Assembly (NCBI RefSeq): GCF_927798175.1
Contig: NZ_CAKMMP010000020.1
Span: 62,001-126,000, forward strand
Length of the DNA: 64,000 nucleotides
Direction of reading: 5' to 3'
Source: Paenibacillus sp. JJ-223
Lineage (GTDB): Bacteria; Bacillota; Bacilli; Paenibacillales; Paenibacillaceae
Under the pieces are notes generated by a model. The model saw nothing but the letters and a program-made list of their open reading frames with translations. It did no database searches and had not been told where the DNA came from. The translations under genes were made by a program, and so were the position numbers. This document shows, in pieces, positions 55,092 through 63,879 of this stretch. The stretch's first letter is position 1. Every line of letters starts with the position of its first letter.

Positions 55092-56000
55092 TTAACGCAT
55101 AAAGTCCATCAAAGAAGGCTGCATGATTTGGGCAGAAGATTTTAGCGAAGCCTGGTATATCGTCTGCGCTGAGGTAGCCTGAATCATCAAACTTGCTACA
55201 TCCGCATCCTCTGTTTTCGACTGCAGCGTAGTAAAATTCAAATTTTGATCCGTCAAGCGATTTTGAACCAACTCAACGCGATTGGACCGTGCCCCTACTT
55301 CGGACAAACTTGCCTGCATTTTAGAAGATCTCGATTCGATATTTTTCAGTTCTTGCTGTACTGCGGTTTTGCTTCCGCTATTCAAAGCAGATGAAAGATT
55401 ATCGAGAATTCTGAAAACATTGTCACCGTCCGTTTTGCTGCCAAAAAATTCAGAACCGGAAGTGTTGATCTGGAAGGTTACCTGCTGACTAATGGAATAA
55501 ATAACGCCTTTAGTATCCGTTTCTACGTCGGCATAATCGGTTACAGTGGGGGAAAGCTGATAAGGAGCCTGGTCGTACATCTGCCCATTAAAAATGTATT
55601 TCCCCCTGATCTGGGTATTGCCGATATCAACCAGATGCTGCTTTAGTTCATCAACTTCGAGATTAACAGCCTGCAGATCCGAATCGGACAACGTCCCATT
55701 AGACCCCTGAACAGCCAACTCTTTCAATCTTTTCATGACGTCCAATGCCTGCTGCATGTTGGAATCCGTCGCGTCCAGCCAGCTTACGGCCGCATCGGTA
55801 TTGGACTGATACTGTTCATTGGCAGCCAATTCGGCTCTATAACGAAGTGCATAGGTTACGCCCACCGGATCATCGGAAGGTTTATTGATTTTTCGACCCG
55901 TGGCGATCTGATTGGACATGTTGTCCATGCGGTAAAGATTCCGATTCAGGTTGCTGAGCATTTGAGTACTCATCATGCCGGAAGTTACACGAATAGCCAT
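55092..56000 (-). CDS. flgL: Flagellar hook-associated protein FlgL (HAP3)
   Basis: A 302-residue junction protein between hook and filament. The flagellin-like N-terminus (IRVTSGMMSTQMLSNLNRNLYRMDNMSNQIATGRKI) and the C-terminal QTIYQASLKSSAQIMQPSLMDFM are characteristic. It follows flgK by 24 bp in the flgM-flgN-flgK-flgL operon and is followed by a terminator. Confidence 0.93.
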   Translation of the reverse strand: MAIRVTSGMMSTQMLSNLNRNLYRMDNMSNQIATGRKINKPSDDPVGVTYALRYRAELAANEQYQSNTDAAVSWLDATDSNMQQALDVMKRLKELAVQGSNGTLSDSDLQAVNLEVDELKQHLVDIGNTQIRGKYIFNGQMYDQAPYQLSPTVTDYADVETDTKGVIYSISQQVTFQINTSGSEFFGSKTDGDNVFRILDNLSSALNSGSKTAVQQELKNIESRSSKMQASLSEVGARSNRVELVQNRLTDQNLNFTTLQSKTEDADVASLMIQATSAQTIYQASLKSSAQIMQPSLMDFMR

Positions 56001-56024
56001 TTACCTTTTACCCCTTTCTAGACA

Positions 56025-57581
56025 TTAACGACCGACTACACCGGTACTGTTAATGAGTTTGTTCAGCAGCTCGTCATAGGTTGTCATGAATCGGGCGGAA
56101 GCACTATAGGCATGCTGGAATTTAATGAGATTGCTCATCTCCTCATCAAGTGAAACCCCGCTCACCGACTGGCGATTCAAATCAACCTGCTCCGTCAACA
56201 GCTGCGCGTTCTGTGCCTGACGCTCGGATTCCTGTTTTTGGACCCCCAATTGTCCGACGATCGCTCCGAAATAATCATCTGAGGTTGTTGGTCTGGACCC
56301 GCCAAAATCAAACTTGGCATCCTTCAGCTGCGACAAAATTAAAGCCAGGCCGTTATTGCCCAGAACTACGCTTTCATTGGCACCTGTTCCGGTCGTTCGC
56401 ATGGAAGTTGCGATCTTGTTGGGATCGTTCTGGATGTCGGTATTCAATGTAATGTTACCGGCAGTGATCGTTCCGGAACCGTCCTTGGTCGCAAAAAAAT
56501 CACCACCAGCCGTAGGCGTCGACCCGCTCAGCGTGTAACCAAGGTGGTGCAAGCCGTTAATCCCTTGAACCGTCACTGTCAGGTCCGATGCTAACGTTCG
56601 GTTGTTGTTTGCATCCGAATACGTAATATTGTTGAACACCGTTCCATTTGGAAGTACGCTGCCTGCAGGAATCGTAATTTCAATATCTCCTGTGGCGAGC
56701 GTGTTAGCCAATTTGTTCATCTGGTTGCGATAATCGGCCACATGTACGTCACGGGCATAAATCATGCCGTACACTTCACCGCCACCAAGCGTCCCTGCCT
56801 GATAGGAGTTTTCGAGAATCGCGGATGTGACAGGTACAACTGTATTCCCCGTTACCGCAACTTGGCCAGCTACGGTAACCTGGTAACCACTATCCAATTC
56901 GGCGACGTTAACACCGACGATTTTGGACAGCTGATCCACGGCATAGTCCCGCTGGTCGCGCAAATCATTGGCATTATCCCCAAGTTGCTCTACCCTCATA
57001 ATGTTGTTGTTCAGATCCGCTATGCTTTGCAGATACGAGTTAATCTCAGTCGTTTTAAGTTCAACATTATTGGTAAGGTCGTTCGTCAATGCATCCAACT
57101 GTAAACTGATCTGATTAAGGCCGTCAGTCAGCGCAAGAGTCGTTTCCTTGACGATCTTCCGGTTCGTTACGTCCTGAGGATCTTGGCTAAGATCGGACCA
57201 TGCGCTCCAGAAGTTATTGAGGACCGTACGAATCCCCGTTTCAGACGGCTCATTCATGATGGTCTCCAGCTTCTCCAGCGTGCTGTTTCGCACCGTCCAA
57301 CCGCCAAGTGCCGTGTTCTCGTTCCGATACTGTGCATCTAGGAAACCCTCTCTGACACGTCTGATGGAATTAAATTCTACACCTGTTCCGAGCTGCCCCG
57401 GAGCCGACGTACGTAAAAATTGAATGGGATCGATGGGATCCGCTGCCGTCATGTTTACAACCTGGCGCGAGTATCCCGGTGTATTGGCATTGGAAATATT
57501 GTGCCCTGTCGTATTCAGGGCAGCCGTCTGCGTAATGATACCGCGTTTGGCAGTTTCAATTGAATGGAATGTTGAAACCAT
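56025..57581 (-). CDS. flgK: Flagellar hook-associated protein FlgK (HAP1)
   Basis: A 518-residue protein with the flagellar rod/hook N-terminal motif (TFHSIETAKRGIITQTAALNTTGHNISNANTPGYSRQVV). The C-terminal rod domain ends in QHAYSASARFMTTYDELLNKLI. The middle varies, as usual, with a serine/threonine/glycine-rich stretch about 330-400. Start at the ATG at 57581 with ATGGAGGA upstream. Confidence 0.95.
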   Translation of the reverse strand: MVSTFHSIETAKRGIITQTAALNTTGHNISNANTPGYSRQVVNMTAADPIDPIQFLRTSAPGQLGTGVEFNSIRRVREGFLDAQYRNENTALGGWTVRNSTLEKLETIMNEPSETGIRTVLNNFWSAWSDLSQDPQDVTNRKIVKETTLALTDGLNQISLQLDALTNDLTNNVELKTTEINSYLQSIADLNNNIMRVEQLGDNANDLRDQRDYAVDQLSKIVGVNVAELDSGYQVTVAGQVAVTGNTVVPVTSAILENSYQAGTLGGGEVYGMIYARDVHVADYRNQMNKLANTLATGDIEITIPAGSVLPNGTVFNNITYSDANNNRTLASDLTVTVQGINGLHHLGYTLSGSTPTAGGDFFATKDGSGTITAGNITLNTDIQNDPNKIATSMRTTGTGANESVVLGNNGLALILSQLKDAKFDFGGSRPTTSDDYFGAIVGQLGVQKQESERQAQNAQLLTEQVDLNRQSVSGVSLDEEMSNLIKFQHAYSASARFMTTYDELLNKLINSTGVVGR

Positions 57582-57597
57582 CTGTTAATCCTCCATT

Positions 57598-58098
57598 TTA
57601 AGCCCTTGTATCAAACATTCCGGAGCGTGTCATACCATAGCTTTTCTCCGAAGGGTTCTGATATGTGGCATCAGATTCAGAATGAAACGACATTGTCTCG
57701 ATAACAAAATCAAGATATGAGAGCGATTGCTGAATAAGCTGCTGATTTGCCTCGTTTAGATGTTTTACTTTCTGTAGAACATCCGTTAAAGAAGATTGGA
57801 CCTGGTGTAGCAGTCTTTTTTCCTCCGGGTCAAAGACAAGCCTGGACAACTCGCTGATCGTCAGGTTTAGTCTGGACTTAATTCCCCGTCCTTCCAAAAA
57901 GCGATGGACCTGCTCAAGCCTCTCGGCCTCGATTTGCTCAATTCGCTTAACCAGTTTCGATTCATGATGAGTCAATTGAATCAACACATCCACTTTATTG
58001 GAAATAATGGCCTGCTGCTTCATCTCTCCCAATTCCAACATTTCCACATGTGAAGCCTCCAGTTGCCGCAAAACACCTATGATCGGTTCGATCAGCAT
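57598..58098 (-). CDS. flgN: Flagellar chaperone FlgN
   Basis: A 166-residue helical coiled-coil protein predicted to escort FlgK and FlgL for export. The N-terminus (LIEPIIGVLRQLEASHVEMLELGEMKQQAIISNKVDVLI) fits the FlgN domain. The final 20 residues (YQNPSEKSYGMTRSGMFDTRA) form a polar tail. It lies 8 bp after flgM. B. subtilis calls it yvyG. Confidence 0.88.
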   Translation of the reverse strand: MLIEPIIGVLRQLEASHVEMLELGEMKQQAIISNKVDVLIQLTHHESKLVKRIEQIEAERLEQVHRFLEGRGIKSRLNLTISELSRLVFDPEEKRLLHQVQSSLTDVLQKVKHLNEANQQLIQQSLSYLDFVIETMSFHSESDATYQNPSEKSYGMTRSGMFDTRA

Positions 58099-58106
58099 AG
58101 TTCCTC

Positions 58107-58394
58107 CTAATTATTAGGGAAGTTCTTGAAGTAAGGCAGCAGCTTATCGGCAAGCCTGTTGCTGTCTACCTGATACGTCCCCGAGCTTATTTGTTCCTTA
58201 AGCTCCTGAATCCGCTGCGCACGCGCCGGATCCTGTGTACGGCCTTGTTCCTCAAGCATTTTCATCGCCTCCGGAGAAATGGATACTTCATCCTTACGGC
58301 GGCTTTTTTTGGCGTCAGCCTGCTGCTGATTGGATTCAACGTTCCTCTGATATGAATTGATTGCACCAATTCGACTCGGTTCATTGATTTTCAT
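58107..58394 (-). CDS. flgM: Anti-sigma-D factor FlgM
   Basis: A 95-residue, mostly disordered protein. The N-terminal MKINEPSRIGAINSYQRN and a C-terminal helix (IQELKEQISSGTYQVDSNRLADKLLPYF) are the FlgM signature. It holds sigma-D inactive until hook completion, gating hag and flaG expression. A candidate promoter of sigma-D type upstream is only weak (TAAG, 15 bp, GATAATGA). Confidence 0.92.
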   Translation of the reverse strand: MKINEPSRIGAINSYQRNVESNQQQADAKKSRRKDEVSISPEAMKMLEEQGRTQDPARAQRIQELKEQISSGTYQVDSNRLADKLLPYFKNFPNN

Positions 58395-58474
58395 TCCGAA
58401 CTACACTTCCTTCCACCACAGGATTTTTTCATTATCTTGCATCTGTATGTTCTTAAACTCGATTGGGATAATTA

Positions 58475-58510
58475 AAAAAACCGATAATCTTTAATAAGTT
58501 TATCGGTACG
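58475..58510 (-). terminator. Rho-independent terminator after yvyF
   Basis: CCGATAA and TTATCGG pair around a 13-nt AT-rich loop, followed by seven T on the minus strand. It separates yvyF from flgM. Confidence 0.82.
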
Positions 58511-58556
58511 AAATAAAGCAATTGTTATAGTAAAAACGGTATTTAAGCCCTCATTC

Positions 58557-58964
58557 CTACGAATCCCGTAGTTTGTCGACGGTTCTGTAGGTTCGCCCGC
58601 CTAGGTCGTCGTTCTCCTTCTGACCTACTTCCCGTGCGGCTCCGGCCAAGTCCTTGGTCAAACGCGCACGGCAAGAGTCACACATATGCCCTTCCCTAAT
58701 AAGGTTTCCGCATACTTCACAAGGATACATCAGATTAGGGGCATTTTCGATGGAGATTCTCCCCTCACGAATGAACTTTGTAATCTGTTTGATGGAAACA
58801 TCCGTAGCGTCGGACAATTCCTGTATGTTAGCGCCTTTGTTTTCCCGCAAATACTCGGCGCATGTTTGGTACTCCAATTCGATCTCCTTGATGCAGTTGG
58901 AACATACGTCCCTGAAATTCAAGGCGTACAATCTGCCGCAGCGAGGACAATTACCCAAATTCAT
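58557..58964 (-). CDS. yvyF: YvyF-like flagellar operon protein (TIGR03826)
   Basis: A 135-residue zinc-ribbon protein. Two cysteine pairs at the N-terminus (CPRCGRLYALNFRDVCSNCI) and two more near 85 (CEVCGNLIREGHMCDSC) bracket a helix-turn-helix-like part (NIQELSDATDVSIKQITKFI). The family accompanies flagellar and comF genes in bacilli; its role is unsettled, perhaps regulatory. It lies between comFC and flgM, as in B. subtilis. Confidence 0.9.
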   Translation of the reverse strand: MNLGNCPRCGRLYALNFRDVCSNCIKEIELEYQTCAEYLRENKGANIQELSDATDVSIKQITKFIREGRISIENAPNLMYPCEVCGNLIREGHMCDSCRARLTKDLAGAAREVGQKENDDLGGRTYRTVDKLRDS

Positions 58965-59063
58965 TCCTCTATCGCCCCTCTCAAGCTTCCTCTTTCCGTA
59001 TATCGATGTATCTATTACATTACCTTATTTTTTGTCGTGAAGCCATAGGACATTTTACAAAAA

Positions 59064-59106
59064 AGAGAGAAACAGAATGCATACATGCGCAAGCTGTTTC
59101 TCTTGT
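59064..59106 (-). terminator. Rho-independent terminator after comFC
   Basis: AGAGAAACAG and its complement enclose an inner GCGCATG/TGCAT pairing, followed by TTTTTTG on the minus strand. Confidence 0.82.
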
Positions 59107-59166
59107 TGGATTACTAAGTTAACATTTTAATCATTAAAATGGTAGACCATTCACTTGAGTTTTATA

Positions 59167-60159
59167 TTACGATCTTGCCAACGTGAGTGTATACACCTCT
59201 GTCAAAATGCCGGCTTCCCGCGCAGCCTTCAGGATGACTTCGCTGCAAGCATCAAGCGTGCTTCCTGTTGTATAGATATCGTCCACCAGCAGCAAGCGGA
59301 GCGGCGTTTGTGAAGGTATGGGATCTTCAGAACGCTGGCGGCGCCCTAAATCGGCCAACAGCTGCATCGCATCCGGCTGCAGGGCAAAGGCATGCTGCAT
59401 CGTCTCGATCCGCTCCGCGCGAGACTTGAAGCTCTGTTTGGCGGTGTTGACCGGGCGGCTGAGCAGGTCAACGAGCGGCATGCGGTGCGCGGCGGCAAGG
59501 CCTGCCGCCAGCCGCTCCGCCTGGTTGAAGCCGCGCTCGGCGAGGCGTTCCCCGCTGACCGGAACATAGGTCACGGCATCCGGCCGCCATGGCGGCAACG
59601 GTTTGCGCAGCAGCGACCCGGGTCTTCGGGTCGCTGCCGAGAGGTGGACGCCCGCGGCCATGGACGCGGGCGGGACAGGTGGATGGGGAGCGTCATCCAC
59701 CCGCAACCGTGCAGAAGCGGCAGGTTGTGCCGCCAAAGCGGGGATCTCTTTTGCCACAGCCGCATTCATCTCCTCGCTCATCGCCCGGAAAGCTTGTACC
59801 ACCATGGCCGTCAGAAGCGGGCCGTACCGCCCATGCCCCCGGAATTTGTACATGCCGATCCATTCCTTCATCAAGGCATTGTATTGCACGGCACTGCGGT
59901 TGCAGACAAACGAGCGCTCCCGCATATGCGGGCGAAGGCAATCGGGGCAGCCGATGCCCCGGCCGCAGCGCAAACAGCGGATCGAACGAATCCACGGTAT
60001 TTGCTGTGCGCAGCGGAAGCAGATGCCGGGATAATCCGCCGACAACCTCGCTCTGGTGCCGCACGTCAGACAGGTCTCTCCCGGTGGAGCGAGCAATTGA
60101 TGCAGCAGGCGAACGAGCTTGCGCAGTTGGCCGGATACTCCTTCGAACCCATTGAACAT
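59167..60159 (-). CDS. comFC: ComF-family protein (ComFC)
   Basis: A 330-residue protein with an N-terminal zinc ribbon (CLTCGTRARLSADYPGICFRC and CLRCGRGIGCPDC) and a C-terminal type-I phosphoribosyltransferase domain (LLLVDDIYTTGSTLDAC). ComFC helps process transforming DNA. It is about 90 residues longer than the common form because of an Ala/Pro-rich insert at roughly 140-190 (AAQPAASARLRVDDAPHPPVPP). It begins 27 bp after the comFA helicase frame; no comFB was seen between them. Confidence 0.88.
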   Translation of the reverse strand: MFNGFEGVSGQLRKLVRLLHQLLAPPGETCLTCGTRARLSADYPGICFRCAQQIPWIRSIRCLRCGRGIGCPDCLRPHMRERSFVCNRSAVQYNALMKEWIGMYKFRGHGRYGPLLTAMVVQAFRAMSEEMNAAVAKEIPALAAQPAASARLRVDDAPHPPVPPASMAAGVHLSAATRRPGSLLRKPLPPWRPDAVTYVPVSGERLAERGFNQAERLAAGLAAAHRMPLVDLLSRPVNTAKQSFKSRAERIETMQHAFALQPDAMQLLADLGRRQRSEDPIPSQTPLRLLLVDDIYTTGSTLDACSEVILKAAREAGILTEVYTLTLARS

Positions 60160-60185
60160 GATGGCTGAGTACCTCCGTTTACGAT

Positions 60186-61643
60186 TTATTGGGATTCCGG
60201 CGTGTTCAAATACCCTTTGCGGCGGGCGATCGCGTTCATTTTGCGGATTTGAGCCACGGCTTTGACCTGGGAGCGCGTCCGTTTGGGAGAAGCAAACACG
60301 ACCTTGCCTGCCGGATCGTCCAGCGAGCGCCCTGCCCGGCCGGCCATTTGTACCAATGACGCCTCATCGAACAGGCCATTGTCTGCATCCAAAATGAATA
60401 CGTCGCTCCGCGGAATGGTCACGCCGCGCTCCAAAATGGTCGTTGTGACGAGCAGCCGGATGTCGCGTTCCCGAAAGGCGACGACTTTGCCGCCCCGTTC
60501 GGCGTCCTGGGAAGAGGTGCCCTCGACCCGCACATGCGGAAAGCGGCGGCGAAGCAGAGACACAAACGGTTCGATCTGCACAATGCGCGTCACGAAAACG
60601 AAAACTTGCGCGCCGCGTTTAAGGGAGATCCGGATTTGGTTTTGCAGGGAAGCCGGAAGATCGCGTTTGCGAATGCACTCCGCCACGGCGGGTAACTTCA
60701 GCAGTAATGGCACCGGCAGCGGATGGCGATGAAAACGTACCGGTACTCGGGCGTGCTCCAGTTTGCCCCAAGCCACCTCTCTTTGCATGCCGGCAGGCGG
60801 CGTAGCCGATAAGTAGACAAAGTGTCCTCCTGGTTTGCAGGACGCCGCCGCGGCATGTGCGAGCATAGGATCTCCGTGATATGGAAACGCATCGAGCTCA
60901 TCAATCACAACCAGGTCAAACGCCTGGTAAAACCGCATGAGCTGGTGAGTGGTGGCAAGGGTCAGCTGTGCGTCTTTCCAACGCTCGGCGCTGCCGCCAT
61001 ACAGCGTGGCGAGCGAAGCGTGTGGGAACGCTTTGGCGATCCGTGGCGCCAGTTCGAGCACGACGTCCCTACGCGGTGTTGCCACGAGCGCTCTCCCTCC
61101 TCGCTCCACGACATGCTGCAGGAGCGGGAAAATCATTTCGGTCTTGCCGGCCCCGGTCACGGCCCAGAGCAAGAACCGCCCCGGCCGGCCTCCTGCGGGC
61201 GGCCGGCCCAAAAACGCCAGCGCCGCGGCAGCCGCCTCGCTCTGCGCTGCGCTAAGCCCCCACCGGGCGAGCCCGCCCCCGGTGGCACCACCGGCCGTGC
61301 ATGGCACGGCGCGCGCTTCGCGCGCAGGGCAGCCACGCGGCACGGCGGCGCGTGGCAAGCTCCAGGGCGGCAGCGAGCTGCAGCCGCCCGTGCAGGTGCG
61401 CGAGCTGCGCAGCCGCGCGCCAGGCAGAGGCCAGCGGCGGGACGGTGTCCGCCAGCAGCGCCTCTGCCTCGGCCGCCAGCAGTTGGCGGCCGCGAAACCG
61501 CTCGGCCAGCAGGGCAGCATCCTGCCCAAGCTGAGCCCAGGCGGTGGCGGGATAAGACTCCGGCATCCCGTCCGCCCCCTCTGCCGCCCAGAAACTCGCC
61601 GGGCGGCCTCTACAGGCTTCGCGTTCGCCCAAAGCCTCCTCAT
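60186..61643 (-). CDS. comFA: ComFA helicase, C-terminal (motor) part in a separate frame
   Basis: From about 61270 down to 60186 this frame encodes a superfamily-2 DNA translocase: Walker A in LLWAVTGAGKTEMIFPLLQH, DEAD-like VIDELDAFPYH, YLSATPP, and motif VI in QMAGRAGRSLDDPAG. ComFA drives single-stranded DNA uptake in competence. The frame formally opens at 61643, but its first ~120 codons (Arg/Pro/Trp-rich) read as the wrong frame of the upstream piece (61252-61896). A frame change is therefore needed near 61260-61400, and the usual four-cysteine zinc finger ahead of the motor is not found in any frame. Either a disrupted gene or a sequence error in this very GC-rich patch. Confidence 0.8.
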   Translation of the reverse strand: MRRLWANAKPVEAARRVSGRQRGRTGCRSLIPPPPGLSLGRMLPCWPSGFAAANCWRPRQRRCWRTPSRRWPLPGARLRSSRTCTGGCSSLPPWSLPRAAVPRGCPAREARAVPCTAGGATGGGLARWGLSAAQSEAAAAALAFLGRPPAGGRPGRFLLWAVTGAGKTEMIFPLLQHVVERGGRALVATPRRDVVLELAPRIAKAFPHASLATLYGGSAERWKDAQLTLATTHQLMRFYQAFDLVVIDELDAFPYHGDPMLAHAAAASCKPGGHFVYLSATPPAGMQREVAWGKLEHARVPVRFHRHPLPVPLLLKLPAVAECIRKRDLPASLQNQIRISLKRGAQVFVFVTRIVQIEPFVSLLRRRFPHVRVEGTSSQDAERGGKVVAFRERDIRLLVTTTILERGVTIPRSDVFILDADNGLFDEASLVQMAGRAGRSLDDPAGKVVFASPKRTRSQVKAVAQIRKMNAIARRKGYLNTPESQ

Positions 61644-61896
61644 ACTGCAGCAGTCTGCGCCGCATATACTGCTGCCAATGCTTTCTTTCCCACTGGTCCA
61701 TGCCCCGCTCCGCTTCGAATCCGTTCACCAGCCAAGAAGCTTGACTCATCGCGAGCGCGCCATCCAGCAAAACCCACCGCAACGCCGCCTTCCCGCCCCT
61801 GTCTTCCACCCACCAGGCCGCATCGACCCGAATATCCAGCGACAGCTTCATGACCCATCCTTCGTCTAAACGGACGACATATAGCGCAACTTTCAT
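61252..61896 (-). CDS. comFA: ComFA, N-terminal part, frame ends early
   Basis: From the ATG at 61896 (GGAGGAGAG upstream) this 214-codon frame starts MKVALYVVRLDEGWVMKLSLD. It runs through Trp/Arg/Leu-rich sequence (WERKHWQQYMRRRLLQYEEAL) that I associate with the long N-terminal region of Paenibacillus-type ComFA. The reading goes out of sense near residue 185 (LATRRRAAWLPCARSARRAMHGRW) and stops at 61252, overlapping the motor part in another frame. The two pieces together would make one protein of about 560 residues. Confidence is lower because this region is poorly conserved. Confidence 0.6.
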   Translation of the reverse strand: MKVALYVVRLDEGWVMKLSLDIRVDAAWWVEDRGGKAALRWVLLDGALAMSQASWLVNGFEAERGMDQWERKHWQQYMRRRLLQYEEALGEREACRGRPASFWAAEGADGMPESYPATAWAQLGQDAALLAERFRGRQLLAAEAEALLADTVPPLASAWRAAAQLAHLHGRLQLAAALELATRRRAAWLPCARSARRAMHGRWCHRGRARPVGA

Positions 61897-61942
61897 ACTC
61901 TCTCTCCTCCCTGTAGCACTCGAATCTCCCCAAACGGGAACC

Positions 61943-61990
61943 AAAAAAAAGCACATACCGCCCGACAAAATGTCGGGAGCATGTGCTTCA
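61943..61990 (-). terminator. Rho-independent terminator upstream of comFA
   Basis: AGCACAT/ATGTGCT and CCGACA/TGTCGG form a two-part stem followed by eight T on the minus strand. It ends whatever minus-strand transcript enters from 62000-62400, upstream of comFA. Confidence 0.85.
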
Positions 61991-61993
61991 TGT

Positions 61994-62409
61994 CCACTGG
62001 ATAATCTATTTTTGATTAGCTTGTCCTCTAAATATATCGTGTATATTCGTTTTCCACAAGAACCATTCGTTCATCAACTTGATGTAAGGCCAGCCTTTTG
62101 CACATGCGTCGTGGAGTCCCCTTCAGGAATCGTCTCAATAACCAAAGAATTCCCAGACTCCATCCACACTCCGTCCATTTCTAAGCGAAAGTGTTCACCT
62201 CGTCCGTTCTCATTTCTCGATGTGTCAACTTGGGAAAAGTTTCTCGAAACACGCGAAACTTTTCCCCGTTCGCTTCGTCTATACTTTTAAATTAAGAATT
62301 CCAGGTACGAACAAGTGACGTATGTGCTCTCCTCACCTATGAACCAATATACAACCATAGATTGCAAAAAAATCCATTATAACTTTAATAGCAGAATTGA
62401 CTACAATGA
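61994..62409. other. Gap with a palindrome and a possible tiny minus-strand ORF
   Basis: A perfect 12-bp inverted repeat (GGGAAAAGTTTC ... GAAACTTTTCCC, 62232-62266, 11-nt loop) is the clearest structure. On the minus strand 62074-62178 could encode a 34-residue peptide starting MDGVWMESGNSLVIETI, but its ribosome site is too far (GAGGTG, 17 nt). A terminator follows 61990, which would suit a short transcript made here. Confidence 0.4.
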
Positions 62410-62440
62410 CAAAAAAAGACTACAGCTGCATGCTGTAATC
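62410..62440 (-). terminator. Rho-independent terminator after the small membrane protein gene
   Basis: GATTACAGC and GCTGTAGTC pair around a 5-nt loop (ATGCA) and run into seven T on the minus strand. Confidence 0.85.
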
Positions 62441-62504
62441 TTCGCTTGTGGATTTATGGCATCCATACGTGGGTTTTGCCCACATGACGACGTAATCCAA
62501 TCAT

Positions 62505-62885
62505 TCACTGCGCAGGATCACGGAGGTCAATCAGGCGATACGCTGAGCTCCCTTGTTGTTTGGACAAATCCAAATCTGCCGGAACAGCCGGCAACACCGA
62601 CAGCTCCATCCCCTGCCTCAACATCAGTTTCTCTATAATGCGAACCGTCTCCGCTTCCCTGCGTTCAGCAATGACTGTCATCGTAAAGCTCTTTCCACGA
62701 TAAAACAGCTCCCGGCAAAGCGTCCGTACAATACCTTCGATCCGTTGTACCTGATTGGAAGGAATGAGCACGATTTGCTCGATGCCTTCGGATTGCGGAT
62801 GGGACAGATGACGGTGATGCATGACATGAACCGCCATTGCCGCCAGGAAGTAGATGAGCAGAATCATAGTCAGATGAGCAACCAT
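62505..62885 (-). CDS. Small single-pass membrane protein of unknown function
   Basis: A 126-residue protein starting at the ATG at 62885, 7 nt after AGGAGGTG; the frame opens upstream to 62918 without a better site. Residues ~3-24 form one hydrophobic segment (HLTMILLIYFLAAMAVHVM). A His-rich patch (HHRHLSHPQSEG) and a cytoplasmic or extracellular alpha/beta part follow. I do not recognise a family. It sits between degU and comFA with its own terminator and is not adjacent to any known partner. Confidence 0.7.
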   Translation of the reverse strand: MVAHLTMILLIYFLAAMAVHVMHHRHLSHPQSEGIEQIVLIPSNQVQRIEGIVRTLCRELFYRGKSFTMTVIAERREAETVRIIEKLMLRQGMELSVLPAVPADLDLSKQQGSSAYRLIDLRDPAQ

Positions 62886-63152
62886 GGCAACTGCACCTCC
62901 TCGAAAGGTCATGTTCACCCGTGGCGAACATCCCTGTATACGACAGTATATGCCGCACTTTCGAAAGGGTTACACTTGCTGCAGGTTTATCGCCTTGCTC
63001 TGAACATTCGTTCTGCACGTCCCTGCACTTTGTTCATTTGCAGGATTAAAGTCCATTAACCCGCATACCGGTTCAACATTTTGAACAGGCGCGAGTGATC
63101 CATAATCCGTATATGATTTCGTTGGCTGCAATTCCCCTTGCTCCTTCGGCCA

Positions 63153-63878
63153 TTACAGCGTAACCCAGCCATACTTAATAGAGTTGATAACAGCCTGTGT
63201 ACGGTCATCCACTTCCATTTTTTGCAGAATGCTGCTGACATGGTTTTTCACCGTTTTTTCGCTGATGAACAAGAACTCCCCGATCATTTTGTTGCTCTTG
63301 CCTTCAGCCATCAGGCGCAGTACCTCAGCCTCGCGACGCGTCAGCGGATTGTTGTCGCCTGCAACGAACTTCACGCCCGCCTCCTTCGACACCCCTTCGC
63401 TCATGGCTCCCGTCTCATTCAAATATGTCATGCGGCGCAGCTGCATGATCAGCTTGCCGGTGACCTTCGGATGAATGAACGCATGCCCTTCATGCACGGA
63501 ACGAATCGCATTGATCAGAGATTCGGCCTCCATGTCTTTCAGCAAATATCCGTTCGCGCCTTTGCGCAACGTCTCGAACACGTAACTCTCGTCATCGTGA
63601 ATGGACAAAATGATGACTTTGACGTCCGGGAACAGCTCGCGCAATTTCTCGGTCGCCTCTACCCCGTTCTCCACCGGCATATTGATGTCCATCAATACGA
63701 TATCCGGTTTGTCCTGATTGCAGAACTCAAGCACCTGGATGCCGTCGCCGCATTCGCCGATGACCTCAATGTCGTCCTCCATATTCAAAATGCGTTTCAG
63801 TCCTTCGCGGAACAGCTGATGATCATCAGCGAGCAGAACCTTAATCGGTGCGTTTCCAGTATCACGGTTTTCCATCAT
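63153..63878 (-). CDS. degU: DegU-type two-component response regulator
   Basis: A 241-residue response regulator of the NarL/FixJ class. The receiver domain (about 12-130) has the acidic pair in VLLADDHQLFREGL, the phosphorylated Asp64 in DIVLMDINMP and the conserved Lys near 117. The C-terminal LuxR-type helix-turn-helix is at about 175-235 (LTRREAEVLRLMAEGKSNKMIGEFLFISEKTVKNHV). DegU controls exoenzymes, competence and motility, fitting its place by the com and flagellar genes. Either of two adjacent ATGs (63878, 63875) can start it, with AAAGGAG upstream; degS ends 2 bp before. Confidence 0.95.
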   Translation of the reverse strand: MMENRDTGNAPIKVLLADDHQLFREGLKRILNMEDDIEVIGECGDGIQVLEFCNQDKPDIVLMDINMPVENGVEATEKLRELFPDVKVIILSIHDDESYVFETLRKGANGYLLKDMEAESLINAIRSVHEGHAFIHPKVTGKLIMQLRRMTYLNETGAMSEGVSKEAGVKFVAGDNNPLTRREAEVLRLMAEGKSNKMIGEFLFISEKTVKNHVSSILQKMEVDDRTQAVINSIKYGWVTL

Positions 63879-63879
63879 G

